Shown: in pieces, positions 54,229 through 63,223 of the stretch
Numbering within the stretch: position 1 is the first letter of the stretch
How the letters are laid out: each line of letters opens with the position of its first letter
Origin: Selenomonas dianae
GTDB taxonomy: Bacteria > Bacillota > Negativicutes > Selenomonadales > Selenomonadaceae
Assembly: GCF_030644225.1 (NCBI RefSeq)
Contig: NZ_CP128650.1
Coordinates: 816,001-880,000, forward strand
DNA length: 64,000 nucleotides
Direction: 5' to 3'
Program-made: the position numbers and the translations under genes
Notes under the pieces: generated by a model
The model's database searches: none
What the model saw: only the letters and a program-made list of their open reading frames with translations
What the model was told of the DNA's origin: nothing

Positions 54229-56714
54229 TCCAATTCCTGCGGAGGGGCGCCGTATTCTCTTTGGTAGAGTTCCTGTGCCTTGCGGAGGCGGCGCACGATC
54301 TCGTCGCGGATAGATGTCGGTTCGAGGACGCGGGCATACGGACCGAGCGAGAGAATGCGGCGCAGCACATCTTCTTGTTCAAACGTGCAGAAATAAACGG
54401 TGAGATGATAGCTTCCATCCTGCTCAATGAACGCCTTTTTGTCAAAGGCTGAGAACAGCGTGTATGTTCGTTCACGTGCATTACGCGAATCATGAAAGGC
54501 AATCGTGACAAAATTGCTCTTCTTATCATCCGTGGTGCGACCGTTTTTCGACAGATATGCCTGCCATGCCTGCCGTGCCGCTTGAAAGGCTTCATATGGC
54601 ATCGTTGTTGGGATGCAGAGAGGGAGCTGCTTCTCTGAAACAATATGCGGTTCATGCGTTTGTGCATCCCAGAGCAGGAGACTGTATATGCCGTTGGAGG
54701 CGTTTTGCCGAAGAAACAGCGGAATGTAGTTCTTCTTTTGGAAGGAGATTCCTTGATGCGTTCGGAGTGCGTATATTACGGTCGTCAACGCCGTATGAAT
54801 TTCTGAGGGGCGTTGATCGAGCGGATGCCAAATCGGCTGACGTTTCCAACACGAGAGGTCAAAGGGGGCGATATTGACGAGTGCAGAAAGCAGTTTTTCC
54901 TTTAGTTCTTTTGACAGGAAGAGATCGGCTTCTTGCGTGAGTAGGCAGGTTTTCAGCCAGCGGCGTTCGAGCGTCGTCGGAAGAATAGGGATTTTGTTCT
55001 TCGGTGGAACAACGATGAGATCTTTGGGTGTCAGCTTATGGGCGGCATTTTCTTTGATTTTATCCGACGCTGCAGCAGTTATTTCAAAATGAAATGCCGC
55101 CATGATATATTGACAAAATAGGTGTTCATGCTCAATTCTGTAGTATGGCGCGTCACGTAATAACTTCTGCATGGTAGGCATTTCTTGCTCACGTTTTGCC
55201 ATGTCACATAGACGATTGTGCCGGTCAATCAGCCAGCGATATGTACCTGCATGAACTTCTTGGAAGAGTGTGTCCATGGAGGATTTTGATTTCTGCTTAT
55301 TATTGGCATCAGTGGGCTCTTGAGGTTCTTCGGATTCTGCTTCTGTGTCAATTATATTTGGATGTCCGTCGTAGAGCTGAAGCGTTTGCTCAATGCCGCA
55401 GCGCATATCCGTATGCAGATGCGTTTTCGTACTTGGCAAGATTTCGATATATGGCAGAAATGTACGGAGGAGAGGGAGATATTTTTTGGGGTCGCGGCAG
55501 AACAAGGAGCAGAGCACAGAATCATCTGCATCCTCATGGACAATGATTTTTGGGAGCTCGGCACGCAAACGCTGCATGACGATGTGCTTTTCGTCTGCTG
55601 TGTGAAAGAGGAAACGGAGATGTATGTCTGTTTTCCGAAATCTTTCCTTTCGATAAGATGGCGTAGAGGAGGGAGGATCGATGAGGCGGAGATCACTGAT
55701 CTCCTCAATCCGCAGAAGGTGACGGGATGGTTTGTCCGACTTATATGTGAAAATTGCAATGAGCTGACGCCTTCCATCTCCCTGCTCATCTTCCCGTATT
55801 TCGAGTGGATGCACATCTGTGAGTTCGATGTTCGTGAAGCCTTCGTTTTCTTTGCGATGCCAAACGAGGTGTAAATATTTGCCGCGGGCAATAGCGAGGA
55901 GTATCTGATAGACAACATCATCGTCGAGGATGCGGCGAATATCGAGATTGATAAAATGAAAGGGCTGACACCTGTTTTTATTGATGTTGAATTTACAACG
56001 AAGGGTATCTGCGAGAAAATAGCCCGGAACGTTCAAAAAGGCGCTGTTCTTAAAATAATCGACGGCAAAGAGCAGCGACTTCGCTTCATCTGCGGACAAA
56101 TCGGCGAATGGATCGCTTGCGAGCGCATAGAGGAGCGGTTTCTTTTTGTCATCTATCTGCACGAGTCCGTAGGCGGAAAGTTTTCGGAGGTAGGTATGAA
56201 TCTTACGTTCCTCCAGCCCTTTTTGTTCCAAACTATACATAGCGTAAGCGGAGCTCGGGTATTTGGAGTCGTTGTTGATGTCGTTGTTGAGCAGCTTGTT
56301 GTCGAGATGTGGCACAGCAGTGTAGATGGCATCATTGTCGTGGCGTGTACCAAGCACACGGAGGAGGTGGATGAAGAAAAAGACTTCCGGCTGCGTCAAG
56401 CCTTTCAAGCGATAGGTATCTGCGAGAAAGTTTTCGTTTCCGTGATAAGAGTCACCGCGAAATGCCGGTCTGCGATTGCGTTTGTACTGTGTTGGCTGAT
56501 AGCGATCCTTTGGAAAGATAGCTTCACAAAACGTCACGAAATATTGATAGGTGCGTATCTGACGGAGCAGGAGGCGCAGCAAATCTTTTCTGGAATAGCA
56601 TCCATAGGAGGCGAGACGAAAAAAACGACGGCGTGTTTCATAGGTGCCTTTGAAGAACTCATCCCTTTTTGCGTCTTTTACCGTACGCTCAAAGAATTGT
56701 TTGAGAGCATCCAT
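54222..56714 (-). CDS. Very large WYL-type regulator of the CRISPR locus
   Basis: This is an 830-residue protein. The WYL-like domain lies around residues 235-320 (LAIARGKYLHLVWHRKENEG; TDVHPLEIREDEQ; LRIEEISDLRLID). A C-terminal WCX-like region ends it (YHLTVYFCTFEQEDVLRRIL, then LGPYARVLEPTSIRDEIVRR). The N-terminus may hold a degenerate winged helix (TQPEVFFFIHLLRVLG ... IHTYLRKLSAYGLVQID). Typical WYL regulators are ~300 residues, so this is unusually long, with a second half of unassigned function. WYL proteins often control CRISPR-Cas and other defence genes and may bind nucleic-acid ligands. Confidence 0.75.
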   Translation of the reverse strand: MDALKQFFERTVKDAKRDEFFKGTYETRRRFFRLASYGCYSRKDLLRLLLRQIRTYQYFVTFCEAIFPKDRYQPTQYKRNRRPAFRGDSYHGNENFLADTYRLKGLTQPEVFFFIHLLRVLGTRHDNDAIYTAVPHLDNKLLNNDINNDSKYPSSAYAMYSLEQKGLEERKIHTYLRKLSAYGLVQIDDKKKPLLYALASDPFADLSADEAKSLLFAVDYFKNSAFLNVPGYFLADTLRCKFNINKNRCQPFHFINLDIRRILDDDVVYQILLAIARGKYLHLVWHRKENEGFTNIELTDVHPLEIREDEQGDGRRQLIAIFTYKSDKPSRHLLRIEEISDLRLIDPPSSTPSYRKERFRKTDIHLRFLFHTADEKHIVMQRLRAELPKIIVHEDADDSVLCSLFCRDPKKYLPLLRTFLPYIEILPSTKTHLHTDMRCGIEQTLQLYDGHPNIIDTEAESEEPQEPTDANNKQKSKSSMDTLFQEVHAGTYRWLIDRHNRLCDMAKREQEMPTMQKLLRDAPYYRIEHEHLFCQYIMAAFHFEITAAASDKIKENAAHKLTPKDLIVVPPKNKIPILPTTLERRWLKTCLLTQEADLFLSKELKEKLLSALVNIAPFDLSCWKRQPIWHPLDQRPSEIHTALTTVIYALRTHQGISFQKKNYIPLFLRQNASNGIYSLLLWDAQTHEPHIVSEKQLPLCIPTTMPYEAFQAARQAWQAYLSKNGRTTDDKKSNFVTIAFHDSRNARERTYTLFSAFDKKAFIEQDGSYHLTVYFCTFEQEDVLRRILSLGPYARVLEPTSIRDEIVRRLRKAQELYQREYGAPPQELDQ

Positions 56715-56799
56715 AACCTCATCCCTCTCTATTCATCTATACTCTTATGCCGTATAATTTCGTCATATTCCGTTATAACCCTTGTCATAGGAGGAAAAT
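56715..56799. promoter_or_regulatory. Divergent WYL/cas6 intergenic region
   Basis: 85 bp separate the two divergent starts. Two imperfect tandem repeats, CCGTATAATTTCGTCATA (about 56750-56767) and CCGTTATAACCCTTGTCATA (56770-56789), could be operators. TATAAT (56753-56758) and TATAAC (56774-56779) are -10-like for cas6, without a good -35, as expected of an activated promoter. AGGAGG precedes the cas6 start. Confidence 0.45.
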
Positions 56800-57621
56800 A
56801 TGTTAGGTGTTTTGGTTCTGCGTCTGCGCGTGGAGCGGGGCGGTCATTACTCCATGTTTCCGGGCAAGCTGCTCCACGGTGCGCTCTTTCGCTGCATTGC
56901 CGCATACAATGCCCTGCTCGCGGGCGATCTTCATGAACGCAGGGTAAAACCCTTTACCGTCGGGATGCTGCGGCGTGTGGGGAAAAGTTTCGGTGCAGTC
57001 CCGCAGGCACGAGAGCTGAATGAGTCGCACTATGCTGCGGGGGAGAAGCTGCTGCTGCGTTTGACCGCGCTCGATGAGGATGTGCTTTTCGCATTCCTTC
57101 ACATCCCGTGTGGAACACAGCTTGCAGTAGGGAAACTCGTCTTTACCGTCGAGGAGGTCCTTGCCAACGGGCAGGAGGACACAGGATGCGTCGAGGTGGA
57201 GGAACTGATCGCGGCGGCTCTCTCGATGGAGGAGGTTACACAGTTTCGCATTTCCTTCCGGTCGCCGACGGTCTTTCGCGTGGATAATGCTGACTGTGCC
57301 GTTCCGCGTCCCGAACTCATCTTCGCCTCCCTCGCGGATAAGTGGACGTGGCAGAGGCTTCCCTCTGTTCTGGACAAAGCCTATGTGCGTGGGGTCGCCG
57401 CAAAGCTAACGCAGCTCGAATGGAGGGGTGCAGGACTTCAGATTCGGCAGAGCGCGCAGAAAACAGTACCGGGATTTATGGGGGATTTCACGTTCCGCAT
57501 GGATCGCCTCTCTGCGGAGGAACGGGAGATTATCCTGCTGCTCGCGCAGTTTGCGCCCTTTTGCGGGACGGGGCGGCTGACTGCGCAAGGCTTCGGGGAG
57601 ACGCAAATCGTATTTTCATAG
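56800..57621 (+). CDS. cas6: Cas6 CRISPR RNA endoribonuclease
   Basis: This is a 273-residue protein. Two RAMP-type ferredoxin folds: an N-terminal part with LLHGALFRCIAAYN (His26 is a candidate catalytic residue) and a C-terminal part with ISFRSPTVFR, FMGDFTFRMD and the Gly-rich loop FCGTGRLTAQGFGETQI. Cas6 cuts pre-crRNA within the repeats. No array is in the window, so it presumably processes one nearby or elsewhere. It is transcribed toward cas10 but separated from it by the shared regulatory element. Confidence 0.88.
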   Translation: MLGVLVLRLRVERGGHYSMFPGKLLHGALFRCIAAYNALLAGDLHERRVKPFTVGMLRRVGKSFGAVPQARELNESHYAAGEKLLLRLTALDEDVLFAFLHIPCGTQLAVGKLVFTVEEVLANGQEDTGCVEVEELIAAALSMEEVTQFRISFRSPTVFRVDNADCAVPRPELIFASLADKWTWQRLPSVLDKAYVRGVAAKLTQLEWRGAGLQIRQSAQKTVPGFMGDFTFRMDRLSAEEREIILLLAQFAPFCGTGRLTAQGFGETQIVFS

Positions 57622-57622
57622 G

Positions 57623-57670
57623 AAAGGTGCAGGGAAAATTGCACTTTTTACGGTAGAATTCGTGTAAGAT
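57623..57670 (+). promoter_or_regulatory. Shared CRISPR-locus element, copy 2 (before cas10)
   Basis: The 21 bp at 57623-57643 are identical to 49406-49426. TTGCAC (57639-57644) may be the -35, with TAAGAT (57665-57670) as -10 at 20 bp. TAGAAT (57654-57659) is also present but too close. It lies directly after the cas6 stop, giving cas10 and the RAMP genes a promoter that may respond to the same regulator as the viperin-like gene. Confidence 0.7.
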
Positions 57671-57749
57671 GATAGAAGAAAGAGGGAAAAAGATTAGAAC
57701 TGTCGAAATATAGTGTATTCTATATTGATGAGATTGAGGAGGCTGTGCA

Positions 57750-59471
57750 GTGGAAGACAGGACATATACATATCAGGCAATACTCTTTGACACACGCTCC
57801 ATTCAAAAGTATATCTTTTCGAGCAATCGGCTCAAGGCGAACATCGGCGCATCTCATCTCGTCGATCGCGTCTTTGATGATGTACTGCTGCCGACCGTTC
57901 GTGGGGAGCTGGGTGCGGATGCGCTCGATGATAGCTCGTGGGAGCAGCCGGAGATGATTGATTGGACGGATATGCGGACAGCGGCGCGCGTGGGCTACAT
58001 CGGCGGCGGCAACGCACTCCTTCTGTTTCGGACGGAGACGGTGTACGAGACACTTCGTTCTATTGTGTCTGCATTCACCAAGAAACTTCTCGAAAAAGCC
58101 CCCGGACTGCGCACGGGAGCGGCGATTGGTACGATGACGCTTCGGGCAGACGGCAGCTATGCCGGCGCATCGGATCATTCCGATGCGCCCAATGATCTGA
58201 CGCGCCTTGTTCACAAGCTAAAGAACTTCCAGAACACGGTGATTCCCACTGTGAACGTTCCCTACACGGGGCTGACACTCGTGTGCGGTGAGAGCGGGGA
58301 GACTGCGAACGTATGGATGAGGGACGAAAAAGAGCCGAACGGTGACAAAGCATCTGACGATGTGGCGAGTGTTCCGGCAAACGTGAGGATGAGAGATGAG
58401 AAGGCGCCGAACGGGCGGTTCTACGCGTGGGAAGTCGCGGAGAAACTGCGCGTGGCAATGCCGCAGGATGGAAAACCGGCAGCGGTGCAGACCGCACTGA
58501 TGGAGAAATTGCAATCTTTCCTTCCGACAAAAGAGCGGGAGAACTTTAGGAAGAACTATGCTTTCCCGATGAAGTTCGATCATCTCGGACAGCAAACGCC
58601 GAAGAATGACATTGCTGTCGTCCACATCGACGGCAACAACATGGGGAAAAAATTCCAAGAATGTAAAACATTGACCACGCGCATCCAACGCTCGCTTGCG
58701 ATCCGTGACACGACCATTGCCGCCTTTGCTGCACTGGTACAGAATATTGTGGCACATATTGAGCGTTATAATGGAATCCTTGCACTTGGCGAAGATCAGA
58801 AGAAGCGCACGCTGCTTCCCATCCGTCCCCTCGTTCTGGGCGGCGACGATATGACCTTCGTCTGTGCTGCTAAGGTCGCGGTGGAGTTTGCGAGTTTTGT
58901 GATGCGCCATTTGGTGCATGACGATACGGAAGGCCGTACCCCCATTGACAGCTGCGCCGGCATCACGATCATGAATACATCATACCCCTTTTTTCGCGGG
59001 TATCAGATGGCGGAGGAACTCTGCGCAGCGGCGAAGAAGCGTATGCGTGAGAGCAAAGAGGCGTCCTGCTGGCTTGACTTTGCCATCCTGCACGGAGATC
59101 GGGCATCGACACTCGCGCAGTTCCGCGCGCAGGAATACACCGGTGTATGCGGTGATCTGCATTTCGGTCCTTACCGTGTCGATGCGGATGCGGGAGAGAT
59201 GGAGAGCCTTGCAGCACTCCTTGCAGGAGTACGAGGGATGCGGAAACTCCCGAACAACAAGGTCAAGGAACTGCGCCGTGTCCTCATCTACAGTGCACAT
59301 GAGCAGCGGCAGTTCCTTGCACAGATCGGCTATCTCGGGATGCGTATTCCATCTCCGGAGGCGTGGCGTGATTACGAGAAAGACCTTTGGGGGAAGGATA
59401 AGCGAACGCCCTATATGGATGCGGTTGAGCTGATGGATTATATCATAGAGGATGAGGAGGTGTGCATATGA
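57750..59471 (+). CDS. cas10: Cas10, HD-less, with GGDD cyclase motif
   Basis: This is a 573-residue protein from GTG 57750. It starts directly in the palm domain (LFDTRSIQKYIFSSNRLKAN, ASHLVDRVFDD) with no HD nuclease domain, so it is shorter than typical Cas10. Palm 2 has VVHIDGNNMGKKF and the catalytic LGGDDMTFVC (G364-D367), intact, so cyclic oligoadenylate synthesis is predicted. A linker at residues ~187-222 contains an internal duplication (NVWMRDEKEPNG and NVRMRDEKAPNG). It leads an operon of RAMP genes and overlaps the next gene by 4 bp. Type III-D is inferred from the neighbours. Confidence 0.92.
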   Translation: MEDRTYTYQAILFDTRSIQKYIFSSNRLKANIGASHLVDRVFDDVLLPTVRGELGADALDDSSWEQPEMIDWTDMRTAARVGYIGGGNALLLFRTETVYETLRSIVSAFTKKLLEKAPGLRTGAAIGTMTLRADGSYAGASDHSDAPNDLTRLVHKLKNFQNTVIPTVNVPYTGLTLVCGESGETANVWMRDEKEPNGDKASDDVASVPANVRMRDEKAPNGRFYAWEVAEKLRVAMPQDGKPAAVQTALMEKLQSFLPTKERENFRKNYAFPMKFDHLGQQTPKNDIAVVHIDGNNMGKKFQECKTLTTRIQRSLAIRDTTIAAFAALVQNIVAHIERYNGILALGEDQKKRTLLPIRPLVLGGDDMTFVCAAKVAVEFASFVMRHLVHDDTEGRTPIDSCAGITIMNTSYPFFRGYQMAEELCAAAKKRMRESKEASCWLDFAILHGDRASTLAQFRAQEYTGVCGDLHFGPYRVDADAGEMESLAALLAGVRGMRKLPNNKVKELRRVLIYSAHEQRQFLAQIGYLGMRIPSPEAWRDYEKDLWGKDKRTPYMDAVELMDYIIEDEEVCI

Positions 59472-60334
59472 AGAAAAAACAAAATGCCGCTGAGCGGCGA
59501 AATGCGAAAAAACAGCAGACACAGGAGGCGCGCCTTGCAGCGGTAAAACAAAAACGGGAAGAAAAAGAAAAAGCGGCACGTATCGAAAAAGCAAAATCCG
59601 CACGTGTTCCTGTGAAAACACCGATGCTCCGATATGGAGATAAGGCTTCGAGCGCGGAGATCAAACCGACCGCTCCACTTTATGTTCACGTTAAGATCCT
59701 TTCTCCGCTTCATCTTGGTTCGGGAGGTGCGGACATCCATGTCGATGCCGATGTTGTGCAGGATGATGTCGGGCTTCCGTATTTCCCCGCGAAGCGGCTC
59801 AAGGGGCTGCTCTATGAGAGTGGGCTTGAGGTTTCGGAGATGGCGGGGGGATGCCTCATTGCTAAGGAAAAACTCGATACCCTCTTTCAGCGCGGGAGAG
59901 GCGGCGTACAGCAGCTTGTTATTTCCAATCTGTATCTTGAAAACTATGATGTGCTCCACGTGGATCTGTTGTATTTGCAAAAGAACTTCCCTTCCGTGTT
60001 CCGCCCTGCATACGTCCTTGATCAGTATGCGAGCGTGCGTTATCAAACGGCGATCAACCCGGAAACCGGTGTTGCACAGGAAAACTCGCTGCGCAATATG
60101 CGCGTGCTTGATGCGGGACTTACGTTCGTGGGCGAGATTCGGATTCTTGGCGGGGACAAGGATTGCCTCAGGACACTTGCGCTTGCCGTGCGTAACCTTT
60201 CGCAGTGTGGCGGCAAACGCACGCGTGGATTTGGACAGATCGCGTGTACGCTTACGCAGAACGGCAAGGATGTCCTTGTACCTCTTGTGGAGGAGGCACT
60301 GTCCAAAATCAGAAGGAGAGGAGGAAAAGCCTGA
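59468..60334 (+). CDS. Cas7-like RAMP protein with lysine-rich N-terminal arm
   Basis: This is a 288-residue protein from ATG 59468 (GAGGAGGTG ribosome site, overlap with the cas10 stop). Residues 1-50 form a charged helix (KKKQNAAERRNAKKQQTQEA, EEKEKAARIEKAKSA), not usual in Cas7. The Csm3-like core follows: LSPLHLGSGGADIHVDADVV (Asp candidates for target-RNA cutting), LPYFPAKRLKGLLYES and the Gly-rich GGKRTRGFGQI. It would form part of the crRNA-binding backbone. The next start overlaps its stop by 1 bp. Confidence 0.82.
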   Translation: MKKKQNAAERRNAKKQQTQEARLAAVKQKREEKEKAARIEKAKSARVPVKTPMLRYGDKASSAEIKPTAPLYVHVKILSPLHLGSGGADIHVDADVVQDDVGLPYFPAKRLKGLLYESGLEVSEMAGGCLIAKEKLDTLFQRGRGGVQQLVISNLYLENYDVLHVDLLYLQKNFPSVFRPAYVLDQYASVRYQTAINPETGVAQENSLRNMRVLDAGLTFVGEIRILGGDKDCLRTLALAVRNLSQCGGKRTRGFGQIACTLTQNGKDVLVPLVEEALSKIRRRGGKA

Positions 60335-61896
60335 TGATGGAGATACAAGTTCGGATTCACACAAAGACACCCGTCATCCTCCCGTGTACGGGAGATGCGT
60401 CGGATCTGACGGCGACACAGGAGTTTTTCAGCGGCTCGGTGCTGCGCGGGATTCTTGCACGGCAATTCATCGGGAAACGGAAATTGGACGATGATGCCCA
60501 TGAAGATGAAACGTTCAGGAAACTCTTTTTTGGCGATCTGCGCTTTGTTCATGCCTATCCGTACGATCCTCGGAACGATACACGGGCGATGATCCTGCCC
60601 TTTTCCCTCCAACGGAGCAAGGACGGTACGTGCATCAAAGACCTTCTGCAAGCAGATCCTGAACCGAATTTCAAGGGGGTGAAGGGCTTTGCTGTGATTG
60701 CCGAAGGGGAGATTCGTTCGGTAGATGTACGAAAGAGCATCGGCTTTCATATGAGCCGCACCGATTTGAAGAGCGAAGGCGGTACGGCACGGCTTGCGGG
60801 GAAAAGCGGCGACGTCTACAACTATGAGGCGATCGCGGCGGGGCAGGATTTCCTCGGGTACATCTATGGATCGCTGCAGTTCCTCAATGCGCTCCTCGAA
60901 CACATAGAAGAGCGCACTTTTTCCTGCTATGTCGGACGGTCGAAATATACGCAGTATGGTCTGTGTGAGGTAACGCTTGGTGAGCCGCAGCCTGTGCAGA
61001 GGATAGCCGCTCCATCAGGAAATACTGTATACCTCCGTATGGAAACCCCATTCATCCCACATGGCGGTACGCCGGGAGATGTCGCCTCCATGCTGACGGA
61101 AATTACAGAACGCTTGAACGCTGCATACGGCAAAATTTTTGCCAAGACGGAGGAGATTGATAACTTCGTCGGTGTATGGGGTCTGCGGCGTCCGCGCGAA
61201 ACTGCTCTTGCGGCGGGGACGGTCTTTGCCGTCGCGAAGGAGGGAGGCTGGCAGGACGCAACTGCGGTGCTCAATGAGCTTTGTCTGCGCGGCGTCGGAC
61301 GCCGCCGCGCAGAGGGATTCGGTCAGCTGCGGATCTGGACTGCCGACACACTTCGTTGGGGAACGCCATGGGAGATGACGCGCACAGGGCGGGGGCCTAT
61401 TGGTGATGAGGCAAAGACACTCGCACAAAAGATCCTGATTGCGCACATCATCGAACAGGTGAAACTCATCGCAGATGAGGATGCGAAGGGGGCGATGCGA
61501 TCCTGCGAAGCGTGTACACCGCATCAATTTGCACGTCTGGAACAGGATCTCGGTTCGCGCCCGAGCGGTGTAAAAACACGCATGGAAGGCAGTGTCGCAG
61601 ACTACAAAAAGGATACACCGGTAGAAAACATCAAAATTGGTGAGCGATCCCTTCGTACATATTTCACTGTGGGAGCAGAGATCACAACCATGCCGTATTA
61701 TGCCAAAGCAGCGGAGACGATGAAGCCGGATTCTGATTTGGCGAAGGCTGCCGATGAGATCGGCATGGAGATTACTAAGCTCCTACGCGCGGAGGAAGTT
61801 TATCATGCCTACTGGCACACATTCTTCCGCTATGCGCGAAAGAGGACAAAGGATACGGACGAAGGGAGATGCGCTCATGTGTCAGAAGGAGAATAA
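60334..61896 (+). CDS. Csx10-like RAMP (Cas5 group of type III-D)
   Basis: This is a 520-residue protein from ATG 60334. An N-terminal RAMP fold (QVRIHTKTPVILPCTGDASD; FFSGSVLRGILARQFIG, the G-S-x-L-R-G motif) is followed by LFFGDLRFVHAYP and a second RAMP-like part with VYLRMETPFIP and the Gly-rich GVGRRRAEGFGQLRI. Length and order match Csx10, the Cas5-type subunit of III-D complexes that would hold the crRNA 5' tag. It overlaps the next gene by 20 bp. Confidence 0.78.
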   Translation: MMEIQVRIHTKTPVILPCTGDASDLTATQEFFSGSVLRGILARQFIGKRKLDDDAHEDETFRKLFFGDLRFVHAYPYDPRNDTRAMILPFSLQRSKDGTCIKDLLQADPEPNFKGVKGFAVIAEGEIRSVDVRKSIGFHMSRTDLKSEGGTARLAGKSGDVYNYEAIAAGQDFLGYIYGSLQFLNALLEHIEERTFSCYVGRSKYTQYGLCEVTLGEPQPVQRIAAPSGNTVYLRMETPFIPHGGTPGDVASMLTEITERLNAAYGKIFAKTEEIDNFVGVWGLRRPRETALAAGTVFAVAKEGGWQDATAVLNELCLRGVGRRRAEGFGQLRIWTADTLRWGTPWEMTRTGRGPIGDEAKTLAQKILIAHIIEQVKLIADEDAKGAMRSCEACTPHQFARLEQDLGSRPSGVKTRMEGSVADYKKDTPVENIKIGERSLRTYFTVGAEITTMPYYAKAAETMKPDSDLAKAADEIGMEITKLLRAEEVYHAYWHTFFRYARKRTKDTDEGRCAHVSEGE

Positions 61897-63223
61897 GGCG
61901 GCGATTCGCGGCCGTATCACCGTAAAGGGCATCCTTCAACTGGATGCGCCGCTCCTCATCGCCGAGGGCGCGTCGTCAAATGAACGCGGCGGTCTCGACA
62001 TCCATGTGCTTCAAAACAGAGACGGTGTGCCGTTCATCCCGGGCACGTCACTCGCGGGCGTTCTGCGCAGTGCGGTCAAGGACGATAACGTGCGTAATCT
62101 GCTCTTTGGAACGATTGACGAAGAGAACCCACAGCAAAGTGCTGTTCTTCTCTACGATGTCCTTCTTGCGAATGCAAAGATTGGCGTGCGCGACGGCGTC
62201 AGCATTGATGCGGTCACGGGAACAGCAATCAAAGGCTATAAATATGACTACGAAGTCGTGGAGAAGGGCGCAAAAGGGGTTTTTTATGCTGAGATTGTTT
62301 TGCGTCAGATCCATGCGGAGCAGCAAGAGGAACTGACGCAGGAACTGCGTCATCTTTGCAGACTGCTGTGCAGTGGATTTCATGTTGGCGCGCTCACAAC
62401 AAAGGGGTTCGGGCGTGTTCATATGACACAGATTGATATTGACTGCTACGACTTCAGCAATTCTGATGATGTTGCCGCATGGCTTTCGCCTGAACGTAAA
62501 CCGGCGGTCATGCACTGGGACGAAAGTGATTTTTTGGAGGCGGAGCATCCACGATATGCCGCAGAGGACTTTATGATCGAGGCGGATTTTGTTCTCACGG
62601 GATCGCTCATTGTTCGGGACAAGGATGACGACAAAGATGTCGCTGCGACGATGAAGAAGTCCGACGGTGAATACATCATCCCCGGAACGAGCCTCAAGGG
62701 GGTTCTGCGCCATCGTGCAGCATACATCCTGCACGCATTGGGGAAAGATCAGACCGTGGCGACAGAGCTCATCGACCGTCTCATGGGTACAACTGCCGTG
62801 CGCAGCCGCTTCGTCGTTGAAGAAACGATCATCGATGCCGAGGCTCATCCGCAGACACGCAACCGTATCGACCGATTTACAGGTGGGACAATAAAATCAG
62901 CACTCTTTTCGACCGAGCCGGTATGGCGGAAAACGGAAGGAGGGCGTCCTGTTACACTACGTTTCGGCGTGCATCAGGCTCGTGATTGGGAGGCGGGGCT
63001 GTGTGTCCTCCTGCTCAAGGATCTCTGGCTCGGACGCATAGCGATCGGCGGGGAGAAATCCATCGGGCGCGGCACCCTTGAGGGGCTGCGTGCTGTCATC
63101 CATGACCGGGGACAGTGCTATGAACTGGCGCAGGAACAGCCCTTTCATGAGGGGACGATGCAGATCTTGCAGAACTATGTGGCGGCATTGCATCAGATAC
63201 AGACGAAGGAGGTGGAGGCATGA
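61877..63223 (+). CDS. Double Cas7 (two fused Csm3-like RAMP domains)
   Basis: This is a 448-residue protein from ATG 61877 (GGGAGATGCG). First domain: LLIAEGASSNERGGLDIHVL, VPFIPGTSLAGVLRSA and the Gly-rich GALTTKGFGRVHM. Second domain from about residue 220: ADFVLTGSLIVRDKDDDKDV, YIIPGTSLKGVLRHRA, GTTAVRSRFVVEETIID, then IGGEKSIGRGTLEGLR. Fused Cas7 units are typical of III-D and related complexes. The first domain keeps an Asp in GLDIHV where Csm3 has its catalytic Asp; the second has an acidic DKDDDKD loop instead. Confidence 0.82.
   Translation: MCQKENKAAIRGRITVKGILQLDAPLLIAEGASSNERGGLDIHVLQNRDGVPFIPGTSLAGVLRSAVKDDNVRNLLFGTIDEENPQQSAVLLYDVLLANAKIGVRDGVSIDAVTGTAIKGYKYDYEVVEKGAKGVFYAEIVLRQIHAEQQEELTQELRHLCRLLCSGFHVGALTTKGFGRVHMTQIDIDCYDFSNSDDVAAWLSPERKPAVMHWDESDFLEAEHPRYAAEDFMIEADFVLTGSLIVRDKDDDKDVAATMKKSDGEYIIPGTSLKGVLRHRAAYILHALGKDQTVATELIDRLMGTTAVRSRFVVEETIIDAEAHPQTRNRIDRFTGGTIKSALFSTEPVWRKTEGGRPVTLRFGVHQARDWEAGLCVLLLKDLWLGRIAIGGEKSIGRGTLEGLRAVIHDRGQCYELAQEQPFHEGTMQILQNYVAALHQIQTKEVEA

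Noticed and set aside
55956-56936. 326-residue + strand frame over the WYL gene and cas6 start
   Set aside because: Its reading conflicts with both neighbours, has no ribosome site and is Cys/Val-rich in the manner of a complement frame. The WYL frame is longer and has domain-like sequence.
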